Source: Amoebidium appalachense | Lineage: Eukaryota; Ichthyosporea | Length of the DNA: 64,000 nt | Reading direction: 5' to 3' | Assembly: GCA_963693365.1 (NCBI GenBank) | Contig: CAVNZM010000013.1 | Location: forward strand, 2,108,001 to 2,172,000 | Shown here: piece after piece, positions 13,421 through 26,968 of the stretch | Numbering within the stretch: position 1 is the stretch's first letter | Layout of the letters: every line of letters starts with the position of its first letter | Notes under the pieces: generated by a model | Seen by the model: the letters and a program-made list of their open reading frames with translations, nothing else | Told to the model about the DNA's origin: nothing | The model's database searches: none | Program-made: the position numbers and the translations under genes

Positions 13421-14267
13421 CAGGCCTGATACTGGCACCATGCATGCACACTGCAAGCTGAGCACACACGTGCTTTCCTTGGCCCGCCTGGCTGTGCATG
13501 CTTGGTGTCGTGCATCCTGCATCATGGGCAGCAGGTACACAGTTGCGGCTGGTAGCTCGTGCACAGAAATGCATATGTGCCACCCCACCATCCAATCAGG
13601 CACAGCGGCCCTAGCCATGTATGCAAGGCAACGGATGGGCTGTATTCGAATTCTGGTGTGTGCCTACCCAAAGGAGGGGGGGGGGGGGGGGGGGGGGGGT
13701 TGGATACAGGAGTTCTCCCAACATGCCTATTGGTGTGTGATACTGTCGTGTGTACTGTGGTGTTGCACTGGGGTGCCTCGGTCTGCCGGCCCCCAATGGA
13801 AGCGTGATTAAATGCCCTGTTAATGAACACGGTCTACTGCAGATCGTTTTGTAACATCCAAGAATAATCATGAAGGGATCCTGACTTTCTTCTTGCAGCA
13901 CGTTATAGTCGCACACATGATTGCATTTATGTGCACACAGACGACATTGGCCCACTCCGCACATGGGGTGGCCACTACCGTGTTATGTGTTCTTTGTAAC
14001 ACGCAGTACCGTGTAAGAATGGATGCATGCTGCATGCTGCATACGCACATGATGCAATGGATGCGTGTGGAATTGTCGAACCATGACACTCACAGCCCAC
14101 ACGGACATGCGCGTACACACAACACACACCCATTGCGTATGGACACCTGGGCACAGCACAGGCAAAGGCACACACTACAGTGGCCCACACATGCACTCCG
14201 CCACACGCACATGCCACATATCTGCCTTGGCATACAGTGCCGCATGCACTCGTGCGCCCATCATATG

Positions 14268-14450
14268 CCGTTGCACACACATGCACACACACCATGCCGT
14301 AACGTACTACACACATGCACACACACCATGCCGTAACGTACTACACGCATGCACACGCACACATGCCGTAACGTACTACACACATGCACACGCACACATG
14401 CCGTAACGTACTACACACGTACACACACACATGCCGTAATTATAAACTAA
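14268..14450. repeat. About 35-bp tandem repeat with GTAACGTACTAC core
   Basis: Five imperfect copies of catgccgtaacgtactacac plus acatgcacacacac. It lies in the same spacer as the 40-bp repeat, and both share an ACGTA core and a GCATGCACAC-like tail. Confidence 0.85.
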
Positions 14451-15400
14451 GGCACACGCACACATGCACCCACCAGCTGTCACAGCAGAAGCACCACGGC
14501 AACCACCTGTTCTTATCCACGCATCCACACGTGCACCAGGATGCACATTGCTTTGGAGATGCCACATACACCTGCACACAGCTTGGCACACCCGTGCAGT
14601 AACACGGGGCACATGCATCACCTCTTTCTTACAAACTGTGCAAGTAGGCCCCACACACGGTGCATATGAGCAGCCACAACTATACACACTGTGCTCAAAT
14701 ACATAGTAAAATGTAGCCAGGACCACCACCAGGCTGACCTATGCATGCTCAGCTACATTACAAGTTGCATGCACCACCGTTGCCATAGTTGGCTATACAA
14801 TGCATCACGTGGTCTGGGCCAAACTGCAACCATGGGGTTGCCTTATATGGCAAGTGATCGGCATGGCTGCACACTAAAATGCATAGTGTCACGTGCATGG
14901 GAGGGTAATGGGCTGTGATTGGTTGGGCCTTGGCATATTATGGTTGGCCGATGCATCCAGGGGACTGGCATTTCATTGGCTCAAAGTCATTCACTGCATA
15001 TACGTGTGAATTCAAGGCATATAACTATGTGCATGGAGTTTAAAAATTCTGTGCTCTCATGGACAGAGGTACCTACTTTGAACCACTGGGTAGTAAATGG
15101 GGCTAAAGTAGATGTAGGGCTGCTAATATTAAGTCACTGAAATCATTCATAGAAGTTCTGAGAGATGATATTTTACTTGCATGAATTAAAGATTACACAT
15201 ACATACATGAGCCGCCTAAGATCTAATAATATATCATACATGTGTTCTTTGAACAGATCCCCGCCCCCCCCCCCCCCCCCCCCCCCCCCCTCCTCCCCCG
15301 CCCTCCCTCCCCGCCCCCCTCCCCATGTCCCGTCCCCAACAACCAAAAGTAACAACAAAAAGATTAACTTTTCGGAAAACAAACCAATCAACGCGATGCA

Positions 15401-17933
15401 CTAAGATATAAAGCATGCCTCCCCCCTGCGCCTGTGTGTGTGTGCCGCTGCCACCACATGTGCGGCCACCAACCCCACCAGTGCGGCCCATGCCCCCGCC
15501 TCCTCCCTTGATAGCGTCGGCACGTGGCACCTTAGTGCATCCACAAAGCACGTGCGGAAGTGTGTGTTCATGCCCGGTGACAGCCCTATGCCTGCATGCA
15601 GCCGCCCAAGACCACGCAGCTGCGTCACTGTGGGTCGAGGGGTGTGTGTTAGTGCCTACATGTGTGCACATGTACCCTATGTGCGCCATGCACGTGTTGC
15701 AGTGCAGCATGCCATGTGTATCCGTTGTGTCCATGTGCAGACAGCAGGAAGGGTGCAAACTCAGAAGTTGGCCTGGGGCGGGAGGATAAAGATGGCAGGT
15801 GGGGAGGGGTAAAGGGGGTTTTGAAGCTTTCAGGCAAAGGCAGGACCTTAGATGTGATAGCTATCGAGGCGGTAATTATGCGTGTGTGTAAGGGGGGGGG
15901 GGGGGGGGGGGGGAGGGGAGAGGGATGGGGGGGGGGGGAGGGGGGGGAGGGGGGGGTTGCTTACCGAGCTTGTCCGGGTTGTCTACGACTCTCAGCAGGT
16001 TGGCAATGACTGTGTGCAGGGCCGCATGGGGGGGCTGGGCACGCTGGGGGCAGGGTTACAAGGTCAGAGCCCAAATGAAGAATGAGGGGCCACGAGGGTG
16101 TATGACAGGACAACTGCTGGGAGTTTCGGGGGGAGGGGGTTGTAAATCGAACCAGTATTCTGAAAAGGCGAGGGTTTGCCATCAAATCTTTAGTTTTTTT
16201 TCCTTTCGTTCCTTCTGTTGGTGGTGGTGGTTGGGGGGGGAGGAAAATAAGTGTAATCACAGTGTGCATATGATGCGACGGGGGAACGGTTGGGGTGTTG
16301 GGTGCCAGAGTACTCACATTGAACAGTGGCTTTGCCTGCGGGCATGCAGCCATGAACTGAGAAAAGAAAGTTTCCGTAAAAGCCCCCCGTGTGTCTGTGA
16401 GGTAGGTCCATGTGCCCAGCATGTCTGCTTGGTGCCCCCCCACACGGTCAGCCAGCCACTGAGCCATACGTTGAGGGTCTGCTAGAAGGTGGCCCATCTC
16501 TGATTGCAGCAGATCACTGGCCTGGGGGGATACGTGGTTGGTAGGTGGTATAGGGCCATTGAGAAGACAGTATGGCTAAACACGGAGGTGTGCGGAATGC
16601 GGTGTTTTGTTTGCGTGCGAGGCCGGGATGTGCATCCGCATCCTTTTTTTTTGTTTCCCCGTCAAAAGGGGGAAGAGGGGGGGGGGGGGGGGGGGGGCGA
16701 TCGAGGAGGAACTTTTTTTTTTTGATTTCTTAAAGACCTTTTCTTCGCTTTGTTTTTCAGGTCACCGGGAAAGGGGATGCGGGGGGTTACACCAGCACCC
16801 ACCATGTGGTAGAATGCATGCCAGGCCTTAGCCACGGCCGGTGTCCACATGTTGCCCAGGCGCGCTCTCAGGCCCACACACAGGGCCGTGCCCAGGTGCG
16901 TGAACATGGACGGGGTGGCCCCTGCTGACACGTGCGTGGCGGCCAGGTCGGCCAGTAGCCCCCTAAGGCGCTGGGGGGTGTCGAGGCACTTGAGCAGCAG
17001 GCCGATGGCACGTGCTAGTTTGACACACATGCGCACTCGGGTGCCTAGGATTAGCTTGGCCTGGGGGGGGGGGGGGGGGGGGGGTGGAGAGGATGTTAGA
17101 GGGCTGATTTGATATGTAGGCAGCCACAAAAATGGTGAAAAGGCAAAAGGTAGCCACCCGTCCACGTAGATTTTCTTTTTTGTTTTGTTGGGATGATTGC
17201 GCTTGGTGGCGGGTAGGGGTTGTGGTGGTGGGGTAGTGGTGGTGGTGTGTGTAGAGTGGTGGTGTTGGTAGTGGTGGTGGTGGTGGGGGGGGGGGGGGGG
17301 GGGGAGGGGGGGGGGGGGGGCTGCACCCACCTCTGGGGCCAGGACAAACAGGTGGGCGTAGATGGCCTCAAACAGGTCCAATGCTGGTGTCTGTGTGCCC
17401 GGGGCAGCAAGGCCCACATCACGTGATATGGCCGCCTGCCACGTGTCCCTCACCAGTGTCTTCTGCTCCTGGGTTAGCGGCTGCGGTCGGCTGGCACTGC
17501 CCGCCTGCCTGCATGGTGAGTGCTGGATGGGGCGGAATGTATTGCGCCATGAAGACAGCGACACACTGCTGGGGCTGGCTGGGCCTGGATGCTCGGCTGC
17601 GGCCCATGGGGTGGGTAGGGACGTGGCCGAGAGTCTGTGTTGGTCCCGTGGTAGGCCAGGCAGGTTGAACTGGGGGAGAAATCGTGTCTTTCTGTGGGTT
17701 GGCGATGCATCCCCGACAGTAGTGCTGCGGCCCAGGCGTGAGGACCGGGAGGGGCTGTTTTTTTTGGACTGTGATAGGCCAAAGTCGAGCAGGCTGGCAC
17801 CCAGGGAGTCACAGCTGCTGGGTGTGTCCACAGTCAACACCGCGCACTGGGGGGGTTGGGGGTGCACGGCCTTGCACTTGGGCTTGGTCATGGTGGGGGC
17901 AGGGCAGGGTGCAGCGTGCCCGTAGGTGGCCAT
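15401..17933 (-). CDS. Two-domain globin with long N-terminal extension
   Basis: Five minus-strand exons with matching phases: 17933-17331, 17060-16803, 16521-16318, 16043-15965 and 15627-15401, 456 residues. Residues 1 to about 150 are Ser/Pro-rich and unlike any domain I know. Globin 1 starts LTQEQKTLVRDTWQAA, continues through FEAIYAHLFVLAPE and AKLILGTRVRM, and has a proximal-type histidine in LAATHVSAG (about residue 244). Globin 2 runs TWTYLTDTRGAFTETFFSQF, PQAKPLFN, VIANLLRVVDNPDKL and LGRLHAGIGLSPGM, with proximal His about residue 392. The E7 position of globin 1 reads Leu rather than His or Gln; the E7 residue of globin 2 cannot be assigned by eye. Both look like full-length 3/3-type globins rather than truncated ones. 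Function (O2 binding, NO dioxygenation or sensing) is unknown. Introns hold G/C tracts and a (TGG)n patch near 17220-17285. Confidence 0.85.
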
Positions 17934-18214
17934 GGTGGTGGGCACTGGTAGCACGTGGCTGGTTGGCAACCAATAAAAATGCGGCACGTGGCACGGCACT
18001 GTGCACGCGACTGAGAAGAGATGAATGCACCAGGCGGACTGAGTCGTAGCTGGCACTCAATGGAGTGGCCAGTGCACACACTGTGACGGATTGTAGTAGT
18101 GGGCAGCCGGGCTGCACTGGTGATTACTGAGACTTGAAGGATGGTGGTTGGCTGAGTGAAACGGAAGGGATGTGTTTGAAGGCAGCAACTTGAAGGTGCA
18201 CGTGCACGGGCAGG

Positions 18215-18327
18215 CCTGATCCCTATTTGGGATATCATCAAGTCATAACCCTTAGAGCCTGCTTTGATCGCCTGATCCCTAGTTAGAATATCATCAAGTC
18301 ATAAACCTTAGAGCCTGCTTTGATCGC
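18215..18327. repeat. 56-bp direct duplication
   Basis: Two adjacent, slightly diverged copies of a 56 bp unit beginning cctgatccctatttgggata and ending gcctgctttgatcg. The second copy starts at 18271. Confidence 0.9.
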
Positions 18328-19365
18328 CAGCCCCCAAGCAAAATCAAATTTAGGGCGGCCGCGTTTATTATAAGAGGCCAAAAAAACTTTCGGAAAGAAA
18401 GAAGGCTTCGTTATCAGTACTCTTTATCTTAACTGATTGCGGTCAATCGATATCGGGCACATGATGCAGATATGGCGGTTGGTGAGTCTGTGGGTGGCCT
18501 CTCACAATGCACAAGAAGTCAAGCACATTGCATGTGTTGTCTGTTACTAAGATGTTGTGTGTATGGTGTGAGCACGGTGTAGCCCTGCGGATTGAAGCTG
18601 CGTGACATGTCCTTCGCAGAATGTGCACGTGACTTGAGTTCGTCAAACTTTAGCTTGGCAATTGCAGAAAGAATACAATCTGCTGAGGTCACCTTTGAAG
18701 GTCCTGTATGACTTTATAACACACTGATGCCTATAGCTACATACTATTTGTAAGATGCTCAGGCCGTGTGGTGACTGGAGGTGTAAGTGTACTAAAACAA
18801 GCAGTGAGCCAACCCGAAATATTTGATGCGCGGGGGTGCGCTCTGGGTGACAGGGCGAAATGGGCGCTGGCCATGACGCGCAGCCCTTTATAGGTCCCCT
18901 GGGCCACGCCTGGCCTGACTGTTGTGCCGACGATACTCGCTCAGGGTCCGGGCCTGCGGGTGGGGCTCCCACTTTTATCATGGTTGTGCTCGGGCGGCAT
19001 CGTGCGCACGCGTACGTCAAACTGGGCCCAGTGGACCGCTCTGGGGCCGTCTCGCACCTTCCGTGTCATCCGTGACCTTGTAACAACTTGAAATGGCTCG
19101 AAGCGAGGCCGTGATCAGGCCCATGTCGTATCGACGTGTGTTCCTACTATGCAATGGGAATTTCTGAGAGCTACCTGCCGCGTTCGTTGCCAGGTGGCCC
19201 AGACATGCCACCGCAAGTTCTGAAGGCTCGACTTCTCGGAGCTTTGGGGCGAGTTGGGTCCACATTGGGAGGTAAGTGCACCGTACAGGCAGGCACACGG
19301 AATGCATGAATGGGCATATATATCAATGGCACTGAAGCACGCGTAAGAAGAAATTTTTAACACTT

Positions 19366-19531
19366 TGCTGCCGTTGCACTTGTTCTGCTGTGCCGTGATA
19401 TCCGTTTTCAGAGAGTGTGACCTTCACCATCATACATTCGAATTCATGCTGCCGTTGCACTTGTTCTGCTGTGCCGTACGTGATATCCGTTTTCAGAGAG
19501 TGTGACCTTCACCATCATACATCCGAATTCA
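19366..19531. repeat. About 82-bp direct duplication with 4-bp indel
   Basis: Two adjacent copies of a unit starting tgctgccgttgcacttgttc and ending with gaattca. The second copy begins at 19447 and differs by a 4 bp insertion (ccgtga against ccgtacgtga) and one substitution. Confidence 0.9.
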
Positions 19532-20084
19532 ATGATCAGACGGTGCAGCGGCGGTGCACTCGAAGATGAACATTGACATGTCGCGTGATGCAAAGTTGAA
19601 GAAAGTAGCTATCATACCGCGATAAGAACCGCGATATGGTGATATATACAGATATACACTGCTTTCTTCTAAGTTGCAAATCGGCGATGCTAGTGACTGC
19701 ATTTTTTGGTCGTTTTATTATCACATGGGTATATGTATGTGATTCGAATTCCATGACCTTATTATATATCAATGCCGCAGTATTATTATGCATGTGTGAT
19801 GACGCTTTCTACTTCGGTATACGCGCGCTCCTCATGCTCTGTATGATATCAAATCAATTAGTTTCGCTAGTGTTCAAGTCTATCCACCTCTGTGAGGCTC
19901 CGTCTCACGTGGATGACCCAGTGTATACAAAAAAGTGCATGGTAGAAACGGAAGAACGTTGACGTGTGCAGCTGGTGTGTGCGTGGCACCCAACCGTGAC
20001 GTCAGTGTGTGATGCAGATTGCAGAAACTTTAATGCGGTGCCCTTTTGTCCAATCGGATGGGGGCCTCGCACCCCATTCCTGCA

Positions 20085-20113
20085 TTCCAAGCGATAAATT
20101 TTATCGCTTGGAA
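20085..20113. repeat. Perfect 14-bp inverted repeat with 1-nt spacer
   Basis: The arms ttccaagcgataaa and tttatcgcttggaa are exact reverse complements separated by a single t. Such a tight hairpin or dyad is a candidate protein-binding site or cruciform. No gene is recognised nearby. Confidence 0.85.
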
Positions 20114-21676
20114 CAGATCCACGCCATCAATTCTTGTCATCTTTCAGTATTTGCTGGAAGCATCCATGGCGCCATGCGTGCCAGGCCCACAACATGGCTT
20201 GTGAGTTATTAATATAGTAATCGAGCAATATGAGCTAATCTTTTATTTTGAAATTCCGACTCCCGGCTACTAGTACTCAGTAATACGTTGGGTATTATCA
20301 GGATTCATATGTTCGCCAGCTATTTTGATATGACATCATAGCTATGACATGGTTCAGGTTCAGGAGGGCCCGGGACCGTCTGAGTGACCGTAGTTGTTGT
20401 TCAGTGAGTTCACGTCCCTCTCTGCTCTTTTTTGAATTTGAAAGTGCACGTCACGTGAGTTCGCTTGCAAACTTGTATGGTGCTCCGACCTACTGAAGCA
20501 ACTTTGGTCAAACTTTGACGTGGCGAGGCCGGTACCGGTACGTATACCAACGGGGATATGTACAGTAGAGCCACTGCACATGTACAGGCCCACTTCTATT
20601 ACCGTGCATATGCATTCTGCAGTTATCAGAACTAATAAGTTAATAGTTATATAAGTTAGGCCTGCACGTTGTCGGTGTTATCAAAATATCAATCGGGCTG
20701 ATATGGGGATTGCCATTCAAATGATTCAATTGATGTGGCTCGCGAGTGTAGATACTGGTTGGTCCTCATTGGTTGCGCATGCGGGCTGTGAGCTGCAGCC
20801 AATGAGGTGCATCGTGGTGAACACATGGCCCGGGTATGGAACGCATGTTCCATTCATGGCTCACCCAAGGCAATAAAAGTGTGTAAACCCCTGTATCAAT
20901 TCTGTCTATGTGTATGGATTATCTGGACAAAAATGTAATACAGTCTCAGAATACGGATTAAGGTGTACTTGAACACGATACAAACAAACAAACAAAAAAA
21001 GTATATCCCCACATATCATGTCTATTTGAAACGTTATCTCCCCTTAAAATTTGTATGATCAAGTGTAACACCGATTTTATTACATAATATTATCTTGTTG
21101 GGTGGAAGTACTGTTGGCCTTGGTCACGGCCCTCTGAGGGCCGTGCCTTGGTGCCGACAACTCATCACAGCTCACCTACATGTCGATAAAAACAGCGCAT
21201 TCCCCCCCTATCTATGTACACTGAAGTGTACACACATGTATGTACAGGCAGGCAAAGAGCCTGCACCAGCTGGCCCAGGGCTCCCGGGCCCAAGAGTAGA
21301 TCCAAAACTTGACGGTCCAGAATTTTCCATCAGAATAATAGAACCTTCGATGCAATCGGTGCCACACAGCCACACTGTCACCCCGGAGCCAGGTGAGGTC
21401 ACAACTTAGGCTAGGCATACCGTAGCTGTCTCACTGTATATACATATATACCCGACGGTGACGGTCACCACATAGTAATGGTGGTGTCTTCATATATATG
21501 GATTCACATATGAATGGGTGGCCGCGGGTGTGCTGAGAGCAACTATATCAAGATGTTGGACTCATATTGGTGGTGGTCACCCTGGAGGTTGAATATTAAT
21601 TCTGTGCAAATTCAGCCGGGCCCCTCGGGGGCAGGCGCGCGGGGGCGAGGGGGGGGAGGGGGGGATCATAAAAGAT

Positions 21677-21713
<37 letters not shown>

Positions 21714-22132
21714 CGGCTCCATGGGGGGCCCTGAGGCCTAGGATATCATAATATAATGCCATGAAATGGCCGCATGCACATGGTAGATATGTACGGGTGT
21801 TCAAGTTGGGCCTCCCGGAGCCGGGGGGGGGGGGGGGGGGGGGGGTGGAAGGGGGGGAAGGGGGGGGGGGGGGGGGGAGGGGCCGGGGCCGTTTCAAAGT
21901 ACCAGCCTTTTTCTTATTTCAAAAACGAGTCTCTTGAGTCTTCTATGCCTGCAGCACACTGGCCTGAGAGAGGATCGGACGAGCACGCAGCAGGATGAAA
22001 AGGTTGAAATAAGCAGAAGGCAGGTCACTAAAAGTTGAAATAGGCAGAAGGCAGGTCACTACTACAAGATTTCTTGGGTCAAACATGTGCAACAACGACT
22101 GATCACTGCCGGGTGGGTGGGTGAACCTGTGT

Positions 22133-22287
<155 letters not shown>

Positions 22288-22316
22288 ACGTGTGTGTGTG
22301 GAGGAGGAGGAGGGGG

Positions 22317-22350
<34 letters not shown>

Positions 22351-22700
22351 GGGGGGGGGGGGGGGGCGTGGAGCTCGAGGTGGGAGGGCCCAGGGGTCGA
22401 TTCTTGATGGGGGTGCCACTGGGCAAACGTTTGGGTGTGATCGGCAGGCAGTCTGAGGCAGACTTCTTGTTTGTCGATTAAAGGGGGGTTGCAGCCGCTA
22501 CCCCGACTTGACGGGATTATGGCAGTGAGGATGGGGTATGGGTTTTAAAAACGAAGGACTCAGAGTTTGCAGTTGGGCCTCTTGTCGGGATGGGGGGGAG
22601 GGTGGGGGGGGGGGGGGGGGAGCAACCGGATGAATTCTAGGGCAGTAAATCAAGGAATCATAATTATCATACACCGTGCAGCGAGCGGGGGGGAGGGGGA

Positions 22701-22743
<43 letters not shown>

Positions 22744-23061
22744 CTCGGAGGGCTTCGGGGGAAGTGGAATGCGATGCCACAGTGTACGCCGGGTAGACGG
22801 CAGGGACAGGCTTGCATGTGGGTGTGGGGGGCCGGGAGAGTGGAAGTCATGGACGGCTACCACACTTTTGCTTTGGGCTCACGGTGATTCCTGATTGAGG
22901 GATGCGGATCATGTGTTCAACTTGGTGCTTGCGTGGTGGAGGAGCGGGTTTAGGGAGGCGTGCAGGCGGGCGGTGCCGCGGGCAGGCGGGCGGGCAGGGG
23001 TGCGGGCAGGCTGGCGGGCAGGCAGGCTGGCGGGCGGGCGGGAGGTGGGGGGAGGGAGGGA

Positions 23062-23098
<37 letters not shown>

Positions 23099-23214
23099 TT
23101 GGCGCCAGCTTTGAGTACGCCCAGATTTCACGGAAAAGAAAGGGAGTAGCCAGCAGCTTGGCGAGGCCACAGCCACCGTGGCTCATGGCAGTTCAAGAGC
23201 TTGTGCATGCCTTG

Positions 23215-23490
23215 TGTGGCTAGATTAACACCACATGTGTGGCTAGATTAGCACCACATGTGTGGCTAGATTAGCACCACATGTGTGGCTAGATTAACAC
23301 CACGTGTGTGGCTAGATTAACACCACATGTGTGGCTATATTAACACCACGTGTATGGCTATAGTAACACCACGTGTGTGGCTAGATTAGCACCACATGTG
23401 TGGCTAGATTAACACCACGTGTGTGGCTAGATTAGCACCACATGTGTGGCTAGATTAACACCACATGTGTGGCTAGATTAACACCAGATG
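23215..23490. repeat. 23-bp minisatellite (tgtggctagattaacaccac)
   Basis: About twelve tandem copies of tgtggctagattaacaccac plus atg, with scattered a/g changes (attaac or attagc). Confidence 0.92.
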
Positions 23491-23936
23491 TGTCGTGCAC
23501 CGCGAATCGGATGCTGCAAGTGTGGAAATGCTGTGAGCCTCAGCCTTAGTGCTGAGCAAGGGCATGTGTGCACAGACACACTGCACGTAGCATGTGGGTG
23601 TGTGGAATTGAACGCGACTGGTGGCACGTGTCTTGTGTGGGTGTTCTAGTGGTGTTCCTAGGGGTAGGATGAGGGGAAATAGAGGCCGGGGCTTCGAGAG
23701 GGTCCCCGGGGAGAAGAGGGGTCACGGTGTGGGGAAAGGGGAGATGGGGAAGGGGTGGGGAGGAAGGAGGGGGGGAGGGTGGGGGGGGAGAGTGGGGGGG
23801 GGGGACCAGAAAGTGTCGTTTGCTAACGGAGGAAGGTGGTAAAGGACTCGGAGAAGGGTGGTGGTGGGGTGAGTAAGGGAAGTGAGGTGATGGCTAGAGC
23901 CTCATGGTGCATAAGGGCACGACCCGGTGCAACTGA

Positions 23937-23973
<37 letters not shown>

Positions 23974-24639
23974 CGCACCCCCTGCGCCCACCCGCCCACC
24001 CGCTGCTGTTGATGTTTAAACCTTGCCCGTGTGACGACATGACCCAAACACCCTCCCCATCATTATCTTGTGACACGTGGGGAATAGAATGCCACAGACA
24101 CCAAATGAAGCACAGTGACTGGCTGTCATAATATACACACAGTGAGAATTCAGCCCTGAGGTGGGGGTCTTTGGTGGGGTTGAGGGGGAGACGGGGGGGG
24201 GGGGGGGGGGGGGGGGGAGGGGGGGGGAGGGGGGAGGGGGAGGGGGAGGGGGCAAGGGTTTGACACATCCACATGTTCCAAATCGCTACAAAGTATCGCA
24301 AAGCGGTGCCCCCCTCCCCCCTCCTCCCCCATGCAACCCCTCCGTCTGACTGCCCACCTCCCTCCCCCCCCCCCCCCCCCTCTCCCCCCCCCCCCCCCCT
24401 CCGGCTCCCCCCCCCCCTCCCCCCAAGGTTTGCACGCACGCACAAGGCCCACGACACCATAGCACTGCAACATAGTGCACATCATACAAGCATGCCCGCC
24501 CTATGCCTGGCACACCCCCACATGGTAGTCCTGCGGGCACCCACACTGAGCCTAATCACTGAGCTTCCCTACAGCTCAGCATCCTATGGCCAGCGCCCAT
24601 ATATGGGGGGATTGACAATACACTCTACCCAACTGTAGA

Positions 24640-24872
24640 TACCCATGCATCCATATATGGCAACGATCCACAGAATCCATATATGGCAGTGATCCACAGC
24701 ATCCATATATGGCAGTGATCCACAGCATCCATACATGGCAGTGATCCACAGCATCCATATATGGCAGTGATCCACAGCATCCATATATGGCAGTGATCCA
24801 CAGCATCCATATATGGCTATGATCCACAACATCCATATATGGCAGTAATGCACAGCATCCATATAAGGAAAT
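24640..24872. repeat. 26-bp minisatellite with CATATATG core
   Basis: About nine copies of catccatatatggcagtgat followed by ccacag. Each unit has a perfect CATATATG palindrome and a CAGTGATCCAC segment. Confidence 0.92.
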
Positions 24873-25143
24873 GATGCAATGCCCGGTCCACAGCATCCCC
24901 CTACAGCCAAACACGTGCCCAGCCAATAGGCATGCATGACGTCACAGGACCATGCAGGCAGGAGGGCTGCCAGACAGGGGACGGCCACATAACATACGGG
25001 CAGACCACGTGCAGGCAGGCACTGGGGAAGTGTATGGCCCATCGGGGTGTGCAGGTGTGTGAGTGAGAGTGTGTGTGTGTGTGTGGTGGTGATGGCGGTG
25101 TTTTTTTTTTTTTTTTTGTTGTTGTTGTTGTTGGGGTGGGGGT

Positions 25144-25182
<39 letters not shown>

Positions 25183-25824
25183 GGGGGGAGGGAGGGGCCC
25201 AGGTTGGGCAAGGCACAATGCTTTCCTGGCTGGTGAGAGCGTGCAAATGCGCGCGAGATCAAAAGAGCAGTGGGGTGATGGGTGTGGGCTGTGTGCAGTG
25301 ATGGTGGTGTCACGGTGGGAGGCCCAGCACTGGCCACGGTGGGGACCCGGGGGGGGGGGGGGGGGGGGGGGGGGGGACAGCATGATGGTTTAGGAACTGC
25401 CTCTGAGTTTGTAGCGATGTTATTACCCCTCAAGAGCGCTTTTTTGGCTGCCAGAGTATCTATATATTAACTTTTATATATTGTTTTCAGAAATAATATT
25501 CCTGCAGGCAGCGCTGCAGTCGAATAAGTTAGCCAGCAAGGGGACAAAACCAATCTTTTATGGTTAGCCACCTGCCAAAAATGGCGCACAAATGATTGGC
25601 TAATTGGGTAAAACCTGCCATCATACTGGGGGGAACTGTATTCAAGCAGGTGCCTACGTCACATGTGCAGGTTGCTTGCTACAGTAGCCCAGACCGTGGC
25701 CACCGCATGTACAGCTCTGGTTGCTCGCACAGCCAACACACGATTGTGCTCAGTCATAGCCTACGGGGTTTGTTGTCGTGAGATCTCCGGAGTGGCACAC
25801 GTGTTCAGCGTAGCCATTTTTGCC

Positions 25825-25930
25825 CGAGGGTTGATTTGCAGGGCAACAGAGCAATATAGAGGGTTGATTGGCAGGGCAACAGGGCAATATAGAGGGTTGA
25901 TTTGCAGGGCAACAGAGCAATACACCCCAT
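25825..25930. repeat. 33-bp tandem repeat, about three copies
   Basis: Copies of gggttgatttgcagggcaac plus agagcaatatagag, one with a t-to-g change. Confidence 0.88.
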
Positions 25931-26144
25931 GCATCACGCCCCCCATAGCTCAGCTAATACATGCACTCGGGACCAACCACACAGGGGGCTGCATTAGTGT
26001 ATATTTACAGTAGCCTTGTAATCGGGTGGGCGGTAGCCCATGCATATGACACTTGGTCTAATCCTGCAGGTTGCAGCCCTTCGACGTACGCGTACAACCG
26101 TAGGACCGACTTGCTACTGCAGAAGCAGCACATGCCCATGAGAG

Positions 26145-26183
<39 letters not shown>

Positions 26184-26184
26184 A

Positions 26185-26262
<78 letters not shown>

Positions 26263-26968
26263 AGGAACCACACACTCGCACTTTTCAGATCTGCCGGGTT
26301 TGTTTGTTTACTTCGACTGACAGTGTGGGCTATGTTCAACAATGTACCTGGTCATCAAGTAAGTGCTGTATACCATGTACGCCGTACAGGACTGAATGCC
26401 TACCAGATTCTTCATACTGACTTTATTTTACGTCATTCCAAGACCTGCCCTCAATCCATGGGCCCATGCCCTCAATCCATGGGCCCATGCCCCCTTTCAA
26501 CATGCAGGCCCCACGGGCACGTTGGCCCACCCACCGGCCACCGGCTCCCTCCCATGACCAATCATTTGCTCACCGTGCCCTGCACAGCCATCCCCACTAC
26601 TATCCACCATGCACACACCCCATCATATCCTGGCAGGTGTTATCACTCCCCACACAAAAAAATAAATATCCATCCTCGCCTAGCCCCATATTGCCACTAA
26701 CACCATACTCAAACATCCAGGCCAGGCACCATATTTCCACTCTCACAACCCGTAAATCATGGCCAGGCATTACATCCCAACTATCGACAAGTTTAAATTT
26801 CTGCCAATCATCAAATTCCTGTAGCTACCCGTACATCCAGGCATCATATCTCTACTATGGCCAACCATATATCCCGACCAGTCATATCTCGACCGCATCC
26901 ACTTGTATATCCCATCCCATCCAGTCATCTGGACCAGAGCCACTATGTCCCAGCCAGTCATATTTCGT

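Larger units (their letters stand above)
10309..15400. other. Intergenic spacer, no gene recognised
   Basis: About 5 kb between the plus-strand RBM26/27-like gene and the 3' end of the minus-strand globin gene. G tracts of over 20 nt lie near 10347-10391, 10676-10697, 10802-10834 and 13676-13700, a (CA)n array at 11451-11490, and a C tract at 15263-15290. Two tandem repeat blocks are listed separately. CCAAT/ATTGG motifs occur, for example near 11998, 12045 and 14917. Open frames here show no family resemblance and no coherent exon chain. An unannotated RNA gene cannot be excluded. Confidence 0.5.

Noticed and set aside
16662-18056. A single 464-residue continuous frame across the globin exons 1-2
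   Set aside because: It reads through a Pro/His-rich G/C-tract intron (17061-17330) and a second intron. The spliced model gives a contiguous globin fold with consensus splice sites.
24900-25433. Minus-strand Pro-rich frames
   Set aside because: Created by C/G homopolymers and (GTT)n. No domain and no consistent splice chain.
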